Shown: positions 41,400 to 49,676 of the stretch, one piece after another
How positions within the stretch are numbered: position 1 is the first letter of the stretch
Layout of the letters: each line of letters opens with the position of its first letter
Source: an uncultured Erysipelotrichaceae bacterium
Lineage (GTDB): Bacteria > Bacillota_I > Bacilli_A > Erysipelotrichales > Erysipelotrichaceae
Assembly: GCA_947649125.1 (NCBI GenBank)
Contig: CANSQL010000014.1
Location: 1-52,442 of the forward strand
Direction: 5' to 3'
Length of the DNA: 52,442 nt
Notes under the pieces: generated by a model
Databases searched by the model: none
Seen by the model: the letters and a program-made list of their open reading frames with translations, nothing else
Told to the model about the DNA's origin: nothing
Position numbers and translations under genes: made by a program

Positions 41400-42128
41400 T
41401 TATTTCAGGGGATGGCGTTGTGAATATATTTCATAAAGCAATACTGCACAGGCAACCGAGGCATTCAAAGAGGTTACACTGCCCGCCATCGGTAATGCAA
41501 TCGCATAATCGCAATGCTTTCTTACCAGCGGTGAAATACCGAACCCCTCCGATCCGATTACCAATACTAAGGGAACATCATATTGTCCTTGTCGATAATC
41601 CTGTGCATTTTTTGCATCAGCTCCGACAACCCAGAACCCCTGTTTTTTCAATTTCTCCAGTGTCTGAGAAAGATTGCTTACAACCGCAACCTTTACTGTA
41701 TCTATAGCACCGGTGCTTACCTTGGCAACTGTCGGTGTCAAGGTAACGCTTCGATGCTTGCCCAATATGATTCCATCTGCGCCGACACAATCTGCCGTTC
41801 TTAAAATTGCCCCGAGATTATGGGGGTCTTCTAAGCCGTCAAGCATGATAAAAAGCGGCGTTTTCCCTTTCGGTACGGCTGCTGTTAAATCATCGATATC
41901 ATAAGTGCGATAATCATCGATTTTAGCCGCAATACCCTGATGAGTATCATTACGCAATAACGCATCCATTTTCTTTTTTGTGAGTGAGCGAACAGAAATG
42001 TTTCGCTCCTTTAGGATACGTTGAATTTCTTTGTCTTTAAACGTATCGGAAACAATCACCTCATATACCTTCTTATCGGCAGAAAGTATTTGTCTGACTA
42101 CATTTTTTCCATAGACATATTGTGTCAT
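41400..42128 (-). CDS. rlmB: 23S rRNA (guanosine-2251-2'-O)-methyltransferase RlmB
   Basis: A 242-residue SpoU-type methyltransferase. The N-terminal substrate-binding domain is about 1-75; the knot-fold SAM domain follows with NLGAILRTADCVGADGIIL, VIGSEGFGIS, and SLNASVACAVLLYEI (motifs 1-3). It methylates G2251 of the 23S peptidyl-transferase loop. It overlaps mrnC by four bases (ATGA). Confidence 0.93.
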   Translation of the reverse strand: MTQYVYGKNVVRQILSADKKVYEVIVSDTFKDKEIQRILKERNISVRSLTKKKMDALLRNDTHQGIAAKIDDYRTYDIDDLTAAVPKGKTPLFIMLDGLEDPHNLGAILRTADCVGADGIILGKHRSVTLTPTVAKVSTGAIDTVKVAVVSNLSQTLEKLKKQGFWVVGADAKNAQDYRQGQYDVPLVLVIGSEGFGISPLVRKHCDYAIALPMAGSVTSLNASVACAVLLYEIYSQRHPLK

Positions 42129-42511
42129 TTACGTTCTCCTATTCGTTGAATTTCAGCCCATAATGCTTCTAAGCGCACAGCTTCTTGTTTCAGATACAGA
42201 TAACCGATGACTGTCTCCAGTCCGGTTGCCATACGATATTCCATAATATTGGCATTTTTCGCATGACTTTCACATTTCGCATTGCGGCCGCGCATAATCA
42301 CGGCTCGCTCCTCATCAGTGAAAAACTGTTCCTCAAGTAAAGCAATCACGATCTTGGCCTGTGCCCGTGCGCTGACCCAAGCCACGCTTTTTTGTTGCAG
42401 GATTTTGGGTTTCTGCCAACCTTGCTCAATCAGCAGTTCCCGTACCCATAAGGACATCACGGCATCTCCGATATATGCCAATGTCGTAGCGTTTATTTCC
42501 TTCACATCCAT
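42125..42511 (-). CDS. mrnC: Mini-ribonuclease 3
   Basis: A 128-residue RNase III-type catalytic domain without a dsRNA-binding domain. The metal-binding motif is AYIGDAVMSLWVRE (Asp about residue 16). The second is TGLETVIGYLYL. It matures 23S rRNA. It begins directly after the cysS stop (TAA ATG), and its stop overlaps rlmB, so the three genes are translationally coupled. Confidence 0.94.
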   Translation of the reverse strand: MDVKEINATTLAYIGDAVMSLWVRELLIEQGWQKPKILQQKSVAWVSARAQAKIVIALLEEQFFTDEERAVIMRGRNAKCESHAKNANIMEYRMATGLETVIGYLYLKQEAVRLEALWAEIQRIGERK

Positions 42512-43846
42512 TTACAACAAACCTCTTTGTGTTAAACGGTTTCGATATTCATCTGCTTTCGTAAAATCACGCTGTGCTTTTGCCGCTTCCCATTCCGCAA
42601 AAAGCCGGTGATCCTCATCGCTGAGCTTTATTTCCTCAAATGCGATGCCCAATACATGCAGCATACGCTTCAGTGCTGTTGTTAAAGTCGCGATTGCTTC
42701 AAAGTCTGCTTCTTTTTTGCGAAGCGCATTGTTTAGTTGCTTGCAGGCTTCAAATACAGCCGCAAACGCATTCGGTGTATTCAAATCATTGCGCATTGCG
42801 TCAAGAAACTGCGTATATACCTCTGAGCTTGGGTCGCTCGTTTCGTTTTTGTTGTTTCGCCCCAAGCATATCATTGCTTGCTTCAAGGTATTTAATGCCT
42901 TCATTGATTCCTTGCGTGCAGTTTCAATGCTTTCCTCGTTAATGTTCAGCGGGGCGCGATAATGAGCCGAAAGCATCATCCATCGCATCGTATTCGCTCC
43001 GATTTTTTCAATCATATCCTTGGCCCATACTACATTGCCTAAAGACTTTGACATCTTTTCTCCGTCGATATTCACCATGCCGTTATGCACCCAGTAATTC
43101 GCAATCGATGTGTGGTATGCAGCCTGTGATTGGGCAATTTCATTTTCATGATGCGGGAATTTTAAATCCATACCGCCGCCGTGAATATCAATCAGATGCT
43201 TTTGAAACTCTCGCTGAATCATTACGACACATTCCGTATGCCAGCCCGGTCTGCCGATTGACCAAGGGGATTCCCATTGTATGCCTTCCTCGGTTTTTTT
43301 CCATAAAGTAAAATCAAGCGGATTTTCCTTTTTGGTATTTTCATCAATACGTGCACCGACCTGTAAATCCTGAATCTGTTGGTTTGATAAACAGCCGTAG
43401 TCAGTCACAGCGGAAACGCGGAAATACACATCTCCGTCTACTGCATAGGCATAGTTGTTTTTCACTAATAAATCGATAAAGTCAATGATTTCATCCATTG
43501 TCTGTGTAACTCTCGGACAAGCATCGGGCGTATCGGCATGAAGCTGCGTTCTGACCTTTTGATAGGCCTCGATAAAACGCTCGCTGACTTCCTTTTCCGC
43601 TACCTGAAGCTCTTTTGCCTTATTGATGATTTTATCGTCTACATCGGTATAATTGCTGACAAAACGAACCTTGTACCCTAGTTCTTCCAAGGTCTTTTTC
43701 AATGTATCAAAAACAATGATCGGGCGGGCGTTTCCCACATGTGCATCATTGTATACGGTCGGTCCGCATACATACATGCTGATTTCATTTTCAATCAGCG
43801 GTTGTATTGTCTCTATTTCATTGTGCATGCTGTTGAACAGCTTCAT
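42512..43846 (-). CDS. cysS: Cysteinyl-tRNA synthetase
   Basis: A 444-residue class I synthetase. It has the HIGH-equivalent PTVYNDAHVGNARP, zinc ligands including CVV(M) after WHTE, HHENEIAQSQAA, and KMSKSLGN. The C-terminal helical anticodon-binding region follows (about 330-444). The ATG at 43846 has GAGGG nine bases upstream and is preferred over the in-frame TTG at 43852. First gene of the cysS-to-nusG operon; a promoter lies at 43908-43936. Confidence 0.96.
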   Translation of the reverse strand: MKLFNSMHNEIETIQPLIENEISMYVCGPTVYNDAHVGNARPIIVFDTLKKTLEELGYKVRFVSNYTDVDDKIINKAKELQVAEKEVSERFIEAYQKVRTQLHADTPDACPRVTQTMDEIIDFIDLLVKNNYAYAVDGDVYFRVSAVTDYGCLSNQQIQDLQVGARIDENTKKENPLDFTLWKKTEEGIQWESPWSIGRPGWHTECVVMIQREFQKHLIDIHGGGMDLKFPHHENEIAQSQAAYHTSIANYWVHNGMVNIDGEKMSKSLGNVVWAKDMIEKIGANTMRWMMLSAHYRAPLNINEESIETARKESMKALNTLKQAMICLGRNNKNETSDPSSEVYTQFLDAMRNDLNTPNAFAAVFEACKQLNNALRKKEADFEAIATLTTALKRMLHVLGIAFEEIKLSDEDHRLFAEWEAAKAQRDFTKADEYRNRLTQRGLL

Positions 43847-43907
43847 AAGCAATCGCCCTCCCGTTTTTTAATATGTTCAGTTAAATCAAGTCTTTTCTGT
43901 TTGTATT

Positions 43908-43936
43908 AGTATAGCAAGTTTCCCATGAAAAGGCAA
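43908..43936 (-). promoter_or_regulatory. Promoter of cysS operon
   Basis: TTGCCT (43936-43931) and TATACT (43913-43908) with an exact 17-bp spacer on the minus strand, about 61 bp before the start. Confidence 0.65.
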
Positions 43937-44048
43937 ATAGATTCCTAATGCGGAAACGCTGTTTGATTGTCGGGGATTTCTGATTATCATTTATAAATAT
44001 GCAGAATCAGCGGAAGGGTTCAGGATTTGATTGATTCAAGAACCAAAT

Positions 44049-44086
44049 AAAAAGCTGTGATGGTAAGCAAGCGCTTCGTACACAGC
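44049..44086 (-). terminator. Terminator after HMA-like gene
   Basis: GCTGTG/CACAGC stem with a long loop containing an AAGCGCTT palindrome; followed on the minus strand by five T and an A/T-rich tail. Confidence 0.65.
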
Positions 44087-44158
44087 CCTGTTTCTCAGCA
44101 TTAGAATATTTTGATACTGATCATATAATAATCTGATACTGTTTTCTAACAGGTATCC

Positions 44159-44386
44159 TTAAAAAGAAATGGAATCAATAAAGGTTGCAGGATAGTCCAT
44201 GTTGCTTAAGCGCTTCGTGATTGCCTGTTCATCTGTTGCAGTATCATCATAATCAACGCATAATAAGCGACTTTTTAAATTCAAGGAAACACTTCGTACT
44301 CCGGGAATTTCATCTAACTGACGCTTGATGGTGCCTTCATCATGTGTATCTAACGGTTGATCTAACGCATATTGTATACTTATCAC
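44159..44386 (-). CDS. Small HMA-fold-like protein lacking the metal-binding CxxC
   Basis: A 75-residue protein with the ferredoxin-like beta-alpha-beta-beta-alpha-beta pattern of heavy-metal-associated domains: IPGVRSVSLNLKSRLLCVDYDDTATDEQAITKRLSNMDY. However, the CxxC metal site of CopZ-like proteins is absent; the equivalent position reads QPLDTHDEG. It has one lone cysteine. It could be a degenerate chaperone or a heme/other-metal handler; no function is claimed. The GTG start at 44386 is chosen because GGAGG lies seven bases upstream; the longer in-frame ATG at 44446 has no site. Confidence 0.6.
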   Translation of the reverse strand: MISIQYALDQPLDTHDEGTIKRQLDEIPGVRSVSLNLKSRLLCVDYDDTATDEQAITKRLSNMDYPATFIDSISF

Positions 44387-44572
44387 ATTAATACCTCCTG
44401 TATACAGTATTTCCGCTATCGCTGAAATTATGTAGGAAACCACCAATCTCCGACAAAGACGAGGTCACTTAGCTTATCGTTATTTCCTTGCTTAGCACAA
44501 CCGTTATCTTACTTTACTAATCTAAAATATAGATATCTTTTCCTCTATTGTATTTACTATATATTTTTACAG

Positions 44573-44932
44573 CTAATATTCTCTCAAGTATAACGTATCA
44601 TTTATCTTAGAGGCTTGATGAAACACCAACCGCAGACACTCCTCTTTCACCCACAGCGAGGTACGATAATACAGCATATCACTTTCTTTCGTTACATAGT
44701 GAACTAAAAAAGTATTTACGTCGACCTGCATGAATTCATAATTATAAACCGTTATATCTCTGTCCCTCGTACATTGCATCAACGATTCGATTACTTCCGA
44801 TTTATGAATCATGGCCCCCGATTTACCGAATTCCTTAAAGTCAGGGTGCAATGTCATATTCAGCCAATTTACATCATTCATATATTGAAGCTGAAAAAAG
44901 CTTTTCTCCAACCGTAAGATTTCGTTTTTCAT
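44573..44932 (-). CDS. DUF4440/SnoaL-like protein
   Basis: A 119-residue NTF2-like protein (alpha-plus-beta cone fold). The pattern LEKSFFQL, then LHPDFKEFGKSGAMIHKSEVIESL, then VYNYEFMQVDVNTFLVHYVT and YYRTSLWV is typical of DUF4440 proteins, which may be enzymes or ligand-binding proteins. No catalytic residues are assigned. ATG at 44932 is chosen because GAGG lies eight bases upstream. It is followed by a 186-bp AT-rich leader region before the HMA-like gene, containing a small hairpin. Confidence 0.8.
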   Translation of the reverse strand: MKNEILRLEKSFFQLQYMNDVNWLNMTLHPDFKEFGKSGAMIHKSEVIESLMQCTRDRDITVYNYEFMQVDVNTFLVHYVTKESDMLYYRTSLWVKEECLRLVFHQASKINDTLYLREY

Positions 44933-45021
44933 ACCGATCACCTCATTCTCAAAACAATCAACATAAAATTTCGTTCTCTAAAGATAAAATTTCCGTATCC
45001 TTTCCATATCGAACTTCGCAA

Positions 45022-45051
45022 ACAAAAGAAAAGCCCTTTATCCAAAGGCTT
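45022..45051 (-). terminator. Terminator after tRNA-Leu
   Basis: AAGCCTTT/AAAGGGCTT stem (one wobble) followed by TTTTCTTTTG on the minus strand, just past the tRNA 3' end. Confidence 0.75.
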
Positions 45052-45062
45052 CAATCACTGTA

Positions 45063-45148
45063 TGGTGCAGACGATGAGATTTGAACTCACACGAGCATAC
45101 GCTCACTACCCCCTCAAAGTAGCGTGTCTGCCATTCCACCACGTCTGC
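45063..45148 (-). tRNA. tRNA-Leu(GAG), CCA encoded
   Basis: The cloverleaf is complete on the minus strand: acceptor GCAGACG paired with CGTCTGC, discriminator A, and encoded CCA at the end. The anticodon stem CTACT/GGTAG holds loop TTGAGGG with anticodon GAG. The long variable arm and GTTCAAATC T-loop are typical of a class II tRNA-Leu. It reads CUC and CUU codons. A terminator follows. Confidence 0.95.
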
Positions 45149-45279
45149 ATAGGAATAACTACCCGTATATCATATCGTATTTTGATAAAATAATCTATCT
45201 TTTTTTGAAAAAAAGTGTAAAAATCTATTAACATCACTGCTTCATCAGCGACAAGTCTTCGCTTCGTCCCTTCCTGTAT

Positions 45280-46311
45280 TTAAGAAAAGAACTCCTGTAC
45301 CCAATACTTAGAATCACCGTAGCCGTGAATTCCGATGCAGATTCTTGTGAACTCCGGACGCAAAATATTCGCACGATGCGCAGGCGAATTCATCCAATCC
45401 TCAACAACCTCTTTCGCAGTTTTCTGTCCTCTGGCAATATTCTCACCTGAGGAGCGATAGCTTAAACCGTAATCACCGTAAATCGTATAACATGCCTTGC
45501 CGTTCGGTCTTGTATGCGAATAATTCACCGCAACCTCTTGCGCCCTTAAATAAGTCACATTATGAAAATCGCCCATCTCCAAACTGAGGGAGCGCAAACC
45601 GTTTTCTGCCCGCACCTGATTCACCAAATCAGCGACCTGTTGAATCTGATACAACTCATAATTACTGTAAGAGGCAGACGGAATATGAACCACATCATCC
45701 ATTTTTACCTCTGCAGGAGTTGAAGGCTGGTAACGATAAGCGGATGCTGTTGAAGTGGTCTGCTTCGGTTCAACAAACACCGTGAGCGCATGTCTTGCCT
45801 CATTACCGCTGTTATCCGTTACGCGGCAATTAATATACTGATTCCCGCTCTTGGCCGTATTCACCTTATCACATTTCAGCTTTTCTTTTAAGCTTTCACT
45901 GTTTGTTTCATTATCCGTAAGCGTTTTTATCACCTTGGCCAAGGTATCCTTGTTCCATGAAAAAGAAGCATTCTGCTTTAAGGTCATCGAAGTAAGCTCC
46001 AATCTGGGCGGTGTTGTATCCTGTACGATTACCTTCAGACTCATATCCTCATTAAAATGAACCGCATATTCACCAAGCTTATTCACATCCACATCGGAAC
46101 GAACGGTAAAACGATTCTGCTTACCGTCACTCAGCTCATGACGATTCTCCAATAAATATTTATAAGGATCAAACTCCTCCTGCGATCCGATTTCTATTCG
46201 GACCTCATTCTTTTTCAATGAATAGCGTGCATCATAATCATAAGGAAAAAAGGAATCGGCGCGCATGAAAAGAAGCAACAGTACGATACAAGTCAATACT
46301 TTCCCTTTCAT
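45280..46311 (-). CDS. Secreted CAP-domain (SCP/PR-1-like) protein with Ig-like domains
   Basis: A 343-residue secreted protein. It has an N-terminal signal (MKGKVLTCIVLLLLFMRADS), two Ig/PKD-like beta modules (about 30-185, including VQDTTPPRLELTSM and CRVTDNSGNEARHALTVFV), a short Ser/Pro linker, and a CAP domain (about 210-343) with VNQVRAENGLRSL, YSHTRPNG, SSGENIARG, WMNSPAHRANIL and YWVQEFF. CAP proteins in Bacillota occur at the wall or spore coat. No catalytic role is proven. AAGGAG precedes the ATG, and an extended -10 promoter lies upstream. Confidence 0.9.
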   Translation of the reverse strand: MKGKVLTCIVLLLLFMRADSFFPYDYDARYSLKKNEVRIEIGSQEEFDPYKYLLENRHELSDGKQNRFTVRSDVDVNKLGEYAVHFNEDMSLKVIVQDTTPPRLELTSMTLKQNASFSWNKDTLAKVIKTLTDNETNSESLKEKLKCDKVNTAKSGNQYINCRVTDNSGNEARHALTVFVEPKQTTSTASAYRYQPSTPAEVKMDDVVHIPSASYSNYELYQIQQVADLVNQVRAENGLRSLSLEMGDFHNVTYLRAQEVAVNYSHTRPNGKACYTIYGDYGLSYRSSGENIARGQKTAKEVVEDWMNSPAHRANILRPEFTRICIGIHGYGDSKYWVQEFFS

Positions 46312-46339
46312 TCAACCAACTCCTTGAACATTTACCTTT

Positions 46340-46345
46340 AGTATA
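46340..46345 (-). promoter_or_regulatory. -10 box of CAP protein gene
   Basis: TGGTATACT (TGn-extended -10), 29 bp upstream of the start; no good -35. Confidence 0.5.
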
Positions 46346-46399
46346 CCACGAATGGCGCAATTATTTCCAATAATTCAGTATAGAAAAAGAAATCTTTGC

Positions 46400-46428
46400 T
46401 TAACATGTGTAGTAAGATGTCGTATAAT
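46400..46428 (+). promoter_or_regulatory. Promoter of HAD phosphatase / proB unit
   Basis: TTAACA (46400-46405) and TATAAT (46423-46428) with a 17-bp spacer, then GAGGTATCG before the ATG at 46452. Confidence 0.75.
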
Positions 46429-46451
46429 GATGAAGAAAAAGAGGTATCGAT

Positions 46452-47231
46452 ATGAAAGAGCTCATATTTTTTGATGTAGATGATACATTGGTAGACAGTA
46501 AAACACATAAAATTCCCGAAAGTACCTTAGCTGTTCTGCAGGAAATGGCAGAATATTATGAAATCGGAATAGCGACCGGAAGATCACTTTCCACGTTACT
46601 GGAAAACGGTGTTGCGAACTCCTTTGCGTGGTCTGTATATGTTTGTAATAACGGTCAGCTAGTATATGATAAGGATCATACAGTGATTTATTCGGCAAGC
46701 CTGTCAAATGATATCGTACAAACGATCATTGAAACCGCCCGAAAGCATCAAGAGCCGTTATTGGCAGGCACACCCGAATGGTATCAAATCGGTACACCGA
46801 ATCAAAATCAAATGATTGCCCACAGTTTTTTTCATTTAGATATCCCGAAACAAACCTTGCCGAAGGATGCTGATGTTTATATGTTCGTTGCCTTCGGTGC
46901 TTCCGACAGTGATTATGATAAATATCGCAGTATCTCAGGGATTCAGGTTATGCGGGGACAATCTAATTATTGTGATATTATTGCTGAAAACAGCGGTAAG
47001 GATGTAGGAATCAAGGAAGCCTTAAGGCTGTTTCATCAATCGACCTATATAGCCTTCGGCGACAGTAACAATGATATCACAATGCTGAAAAACGCTCGTT
47101 ATGCGATCGTTATGGGACAAGGCAGTGAAACAGCGAAGGCAAATGCCGATTACATCACAAAGCCTGTCTATGAGGATGGAATCGCTTATGCTTGGAAGCA
47201 CTGTCCGCTGTTTCAAAAGCATCAGTTATAA
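46452..47231 (+). CDS. HAD-superfamily hydrolase, Cof type
   Basis: A 259-residue Cof-type phosphatase, a distant paralogue of the one at 23220. Motif I FFDVDDTLVDSK (D8, D10), motif II IATGRS, motif III Lys in SGKDVGI, motif IV AFGDSNNDITML. The cap region lies about 85-185. Substrate unknown. It is the first gene before proB (52 bp gap) and probably cotranscribed with it. Confidence 0.9.
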   Translation: MKELIFFDVDDTLVDSKTHKIPESTLAVLQEMAEYYEIGIATGRSLSTLLENGVANSFAWSVYVCNNGQLVYDKDHTVIYSASLSNDIVQTIIETARKHQEPLLAGTPEWYQIGTPNQNQMIAHSFFHLDIPKQTLPKDADVYMFVAFGASDSDYDKYRSISGIQVMRGQSNYCDIIAENSGKDVGIKEALRLFHQSTYIAFGDSNNDITMLKNARYAIVMGQGSETAKANADYITKPVYEDGIAYAWKHCPLFQKHQL

Positions 47232-47283
47232 ACAGCCTGTAATAAAAAAGGCGGTACAAAACAAAAGTAAATGAGGTAAGCAT

Positions 47284-48066
47284 ATGACAAAGAAAGATTA
47301 TCGGCGCATTGTTGTTAAGGTAGGATCCTCTACCTTGACCCATGCACAGGGCGGATTGAATCTGCGGCGAATCGATCGCTTGGCAATGGTTCTTTCCGAT
47401 ATTAAAAACAGCAATCATGAGGTGATTCTTGTATCAAGCGGCGCAGTAGCTGCCGGAGCAGCCAAATTGGCACTGAAAAAACGACCGCAGCTGATGAAGG
47501 AGAAACAGGCTGCCGCCTCTATCGGTCAATGTGAATTGATGTTTCTTTATGATAAATTGTTTTCACAATACGGACAAATCGTATCACAGCTGTTACTAAC
47601 CAAAACGGTTCTTACCAATGAGATACTGCGTGAAAACGCGACCAATACACTGAGTACGCTGTTGTCCTACGGTGTGATACCGATTGTTAATGAAAATGAC
47701 AGTGTTGCGGTAGATGAGATCGCATACGGCGATAATGATACGTTATCTGCTGTTACCGCAAGCATTATTCAGGCTGATTTGCTTATTCTGTTGAGTGATA
47801 TCGACGGTTTATTTGATGATGATCCGTCTGTGAATCCGCATGCCGAATTAATCAGCGAGGTGCGTTGCATTGATGATTCGATTTCGAGGCTGGCAAAGGA
47901 CAGCAGTACAAAGGTCGGTACCGGCGGGATGATCACAAAGCTTCAGGCAGCACAAATTGCGATGGATAATCATATGGACATGATTATTGCCAACGGTGAT
48001 AACCCTGATATTCTTTATGATATTTTAAACGGTACTGCGCGCTGTACAAGGTTTATCAACGATTAA
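47284..48066 (+). CDS. proB: Glutamate 5-kinase (PUA-less form)
   Basis: A 260-residue amino-acid kinase catalysing the first step of proline synthesis (glutamate to glutamyl-5-phosphate). It has VVKVGSSTLT, LVSSGAVAAGAA, VPIVNENDSVA-type IPIVNENDSVAVDEI, LLILLSDIDGLFDDDP and GTGGMITKLQAA. It ends at the kinase domain, so the C-terminal PUA domain of longer ProB is absent, which usually weakens or alters proline feedback inhibition. GAGGTAAG precedes the ATG. It is separated from proA by an unusual 238-bp gap. Confidence 0.95.
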   Translation: MTKKDYRRIVVKVGSSTLTHAQGGLNLRRIDRLAMVLSDIKNSNHEVILVSSGAVAAGAAKLALKKRPQLMKEKQAAASIGQCELMFLYDKLFSQYGQIVSQLLLTKTVLTNEILRENATNTLSTLLSYGVIPIVNENDSVAVDEIAYGDNDTLSAVTASIIQADLLILLSDIDGLFDDDPSVNPHAELISEVRCIDDSISRLAKDSSTKVGTGGMITKLQAAQIAMDNHMDMIIANGDNPDILYDILNGTARCTRFIND

Positions 48067-48304
48067 AAACGCATTCTCAAAAACATGCGGCCGATCGCTT
48101 CAGCTTAAGTAAGGATAAAGGTTATATAGGTAAGCGGTTTTAGTATAACGACGATAATCGACAGGACAGATAGCTCATACCATAATATCGTAGAATGATA
48201 AATCAACACAAATCAAAAGGAAGGACAAGTATGCAGGAATGAACGCAGAGCTTTTGCGGTAACAGTTGAAGCTTGCCCGCATTCTTCGGCATATCGGTAA
48301 ACAT
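48067..48304 (+). promoter_or_regulatory. proB-proA intergenic leader with mini-ORFs
   Basis: A 238-bp non-coding stretch in a usually compact gene pair. A strong AAGGAAGG site at 48217-48224 precedes a three-codon ORF ATG CAG GAA TGA (48231-48242), whose end overlaps a second seven-codon ORF (48239-48262). The proA start follows at 48305 with no good ribosome site of its own. It may be a translational leader or the relic of a longer proA 5' end. Confidence 0.4.
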
Positions 48305-49549
48305 ATGGAATTATTGACACAGGCAAAGGCCATCAAGGCCGCAGCTTTTCAAATCGCTAATGCAGGCAGTGAACAAAAAAATCAGCTGTTATCGGCAATC
48401 ATTGAGGAACTCAAGGAACACACTGATAATATCCTAAGCGCAAACAAACAGGATATTCAAACGGCAAGAGAGGCCGGTCAAAATGAAAACCGCATCGATC
48501 GCATGCTGCTGAATGATACACGTATCGAGGCAATGATTACCGGTATTCAACAGGTCATTTCATTAGCGGATCCAATCGGTGATATCATTCCCTTCAATAC
48601 CTTAGAAAACGGCTTACGGATTGCACAGATGACAGTACCGTTAGGTGTTGTCGGTATGATTTATGAGGCTCGTCCCAATGTAACGGTGGATGCTGCCGTT
48701 CTTTGTTTAAAAAGCGGCAATGCGGTATTTTTAAGAGGCAGTAAGGATATTATGAAAACCAACCTTGCATTGATTGCCTGTATGCAGCGCGCATGTGTAA
48801 CAAGCGGCTTCGATAAGAATATCATTCAGTTTGTGGAAGACCCCACTCATGAAGGCGCAGAAGCATTTATGAGACTTCACGGCTATCTTGATGTGCTGAT
48901 TCCGCGCGGCGGTGCCAAGTTGATTGCGGAATGTGTGGAAAAGGCAAGCGTCCCGCTGATTGAAACGGGAACGGGCAACTGTCATATTTATGTTGATCGA
49001 TCGGCGGATTATGATAAGGCAGCAGCTATTATTTTAAACGCAAAAACACAGCGTACAAGCGTATGCAACGCATGTGAAAGCCTTCTGCTTCATCAGGACA
49101 GTGTGAAGCCGTTCGCGGCGAGATTGATTCAGCTGTTAAAGGATCATAATGTAACGATTCACGGTGATGCAATCATTCAAGAGGTGGACAGTGATGTAAT
49201 CGGTGCTGATGAAAAGGATTACGCAAAGGAATATTTGGATATGGAGCTTTCGATCAAAACAGTGAAGGATGTAAATGAAGCGATCGCGCATATCAATCGT
49301 TTTTCAACCCATCACAGCGAAGCGATCATTGCGGAGAATACCAATGTCATTATGCAGTTTTTGGCCGAGGTGGATTCTGCCTGCGTGTATGCGAATGCCA
49401 GCACTCGTTTTTCCGACGGCTTTGAATTCGGCTTAGGTGCTGAAATCGGAATCAGCACACAAAAGCTTCATGCCAGAGGACCGATGGGGCTAAAGGCCTT
49501 AACGACAACGAAATATATTATTCGAGGTAACGGACAAATTCGTAAATAA
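48305..49549 (+). CDS. proA: Glutamate-5-semialdehyde dehydrogenase (gamma-glutamyl phosphate reductase)
   Basis: A 414-residue NADPH-dependent reductase of the aldehyde-dehydrogenase fold; the second step of proline synthesis. It starts MELLTQAKAIKAAAFQIANA. Key regions: PLGVVGMIYEARPNVTVDA, GNAVFLRGSKD, LIPRGGAKLI, ETGTGNCHIYVD and the catalytic cysteine in TSVCNACESLL. It ends with FGLGAEIGISTQKLHARGP. ATG at 48305 was chosen over the TTG at 48266 because the family N-terminus begins there, although the ribosome site is weak. A terminator follows. Confidence 0.93.
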   Translation: MELLTQAKAIKAAAFQIANAGSEQKNQLLSAIIEELKEHTDNILSANKQDIQTAREAGQNENRIDRMLLNDTRIEAMITGIQQVISLADPIGDIIPFNTLENGLRIAQMTVPLGVVGMIYEARPNVTVDAAVLCLKSGNAVFLRGSKDIMKTNLALIACMQRACVTSGFDKNIIQFVEDPTHEGAEAFMRLHGYLDVLIPRGGAKLIAECVEKASVPLIETGTGNCHIYVDRSADYDKAAAIILNAKTQRTSVCNACESLLLHQDSVKPFAARLIQLLKDHNVTIHGDAIIQEVDSDVIGADEKDYAKEYLDMELSIKTVKDVNEAIAHINRFSTHHSEAIIAENTNVIMQFLAEVDSACVYANASTRFSDGFEFGLGAEIGISTQKLHARGPMGLKALTTTKYIIRGNGQIRK

Positions 49550-49568
49550 AGTTTATTAAAGCTATGAA

Positions 49569-49624
49569 AAAAGACGAGCTAAGGACAGCTTATGATGTTA
49601 TCGGCTTTCCTGTACTCGTCTTTT
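49569..49624. terminator. Long bidirectional terminator
   Basis: AAAAGACGAG/CTCGTCTTTT outer stem with inner AGG/CCT and AGC/GCT pairs; between convergent proA and the U32 gene; T-rich ends on both strands. Confidence 0.75.
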
Positions 49625-49676
49625 CTTGTGCCTTGATGATGATTCAATAATCGTATCAACAACTCAGTTATGCTTC

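Larger units (their letters stand above)
43847..44158. other. 312-bp non-coding region upstream of cysS
   Basis: It holds the cysS promoter (43908-43936), an AT-rich leader, and the terminator of the small HMA-like gene (44049-44086). No T-box motif or specifier structure was seen, and no ORF with a ribosome site. Confidence 0.55.

Noticed and set aside
43847-44158. T-box riboswitch before cysS
   Set aside because: The conserved T-box sequence and antiterminator were not found; a simple promoter fits better.
45203-45219. Perfect A/T palindrome as terminator of the CAP gene
   Set aside because: The stem is only A-T pairs and is too weak to be confident.
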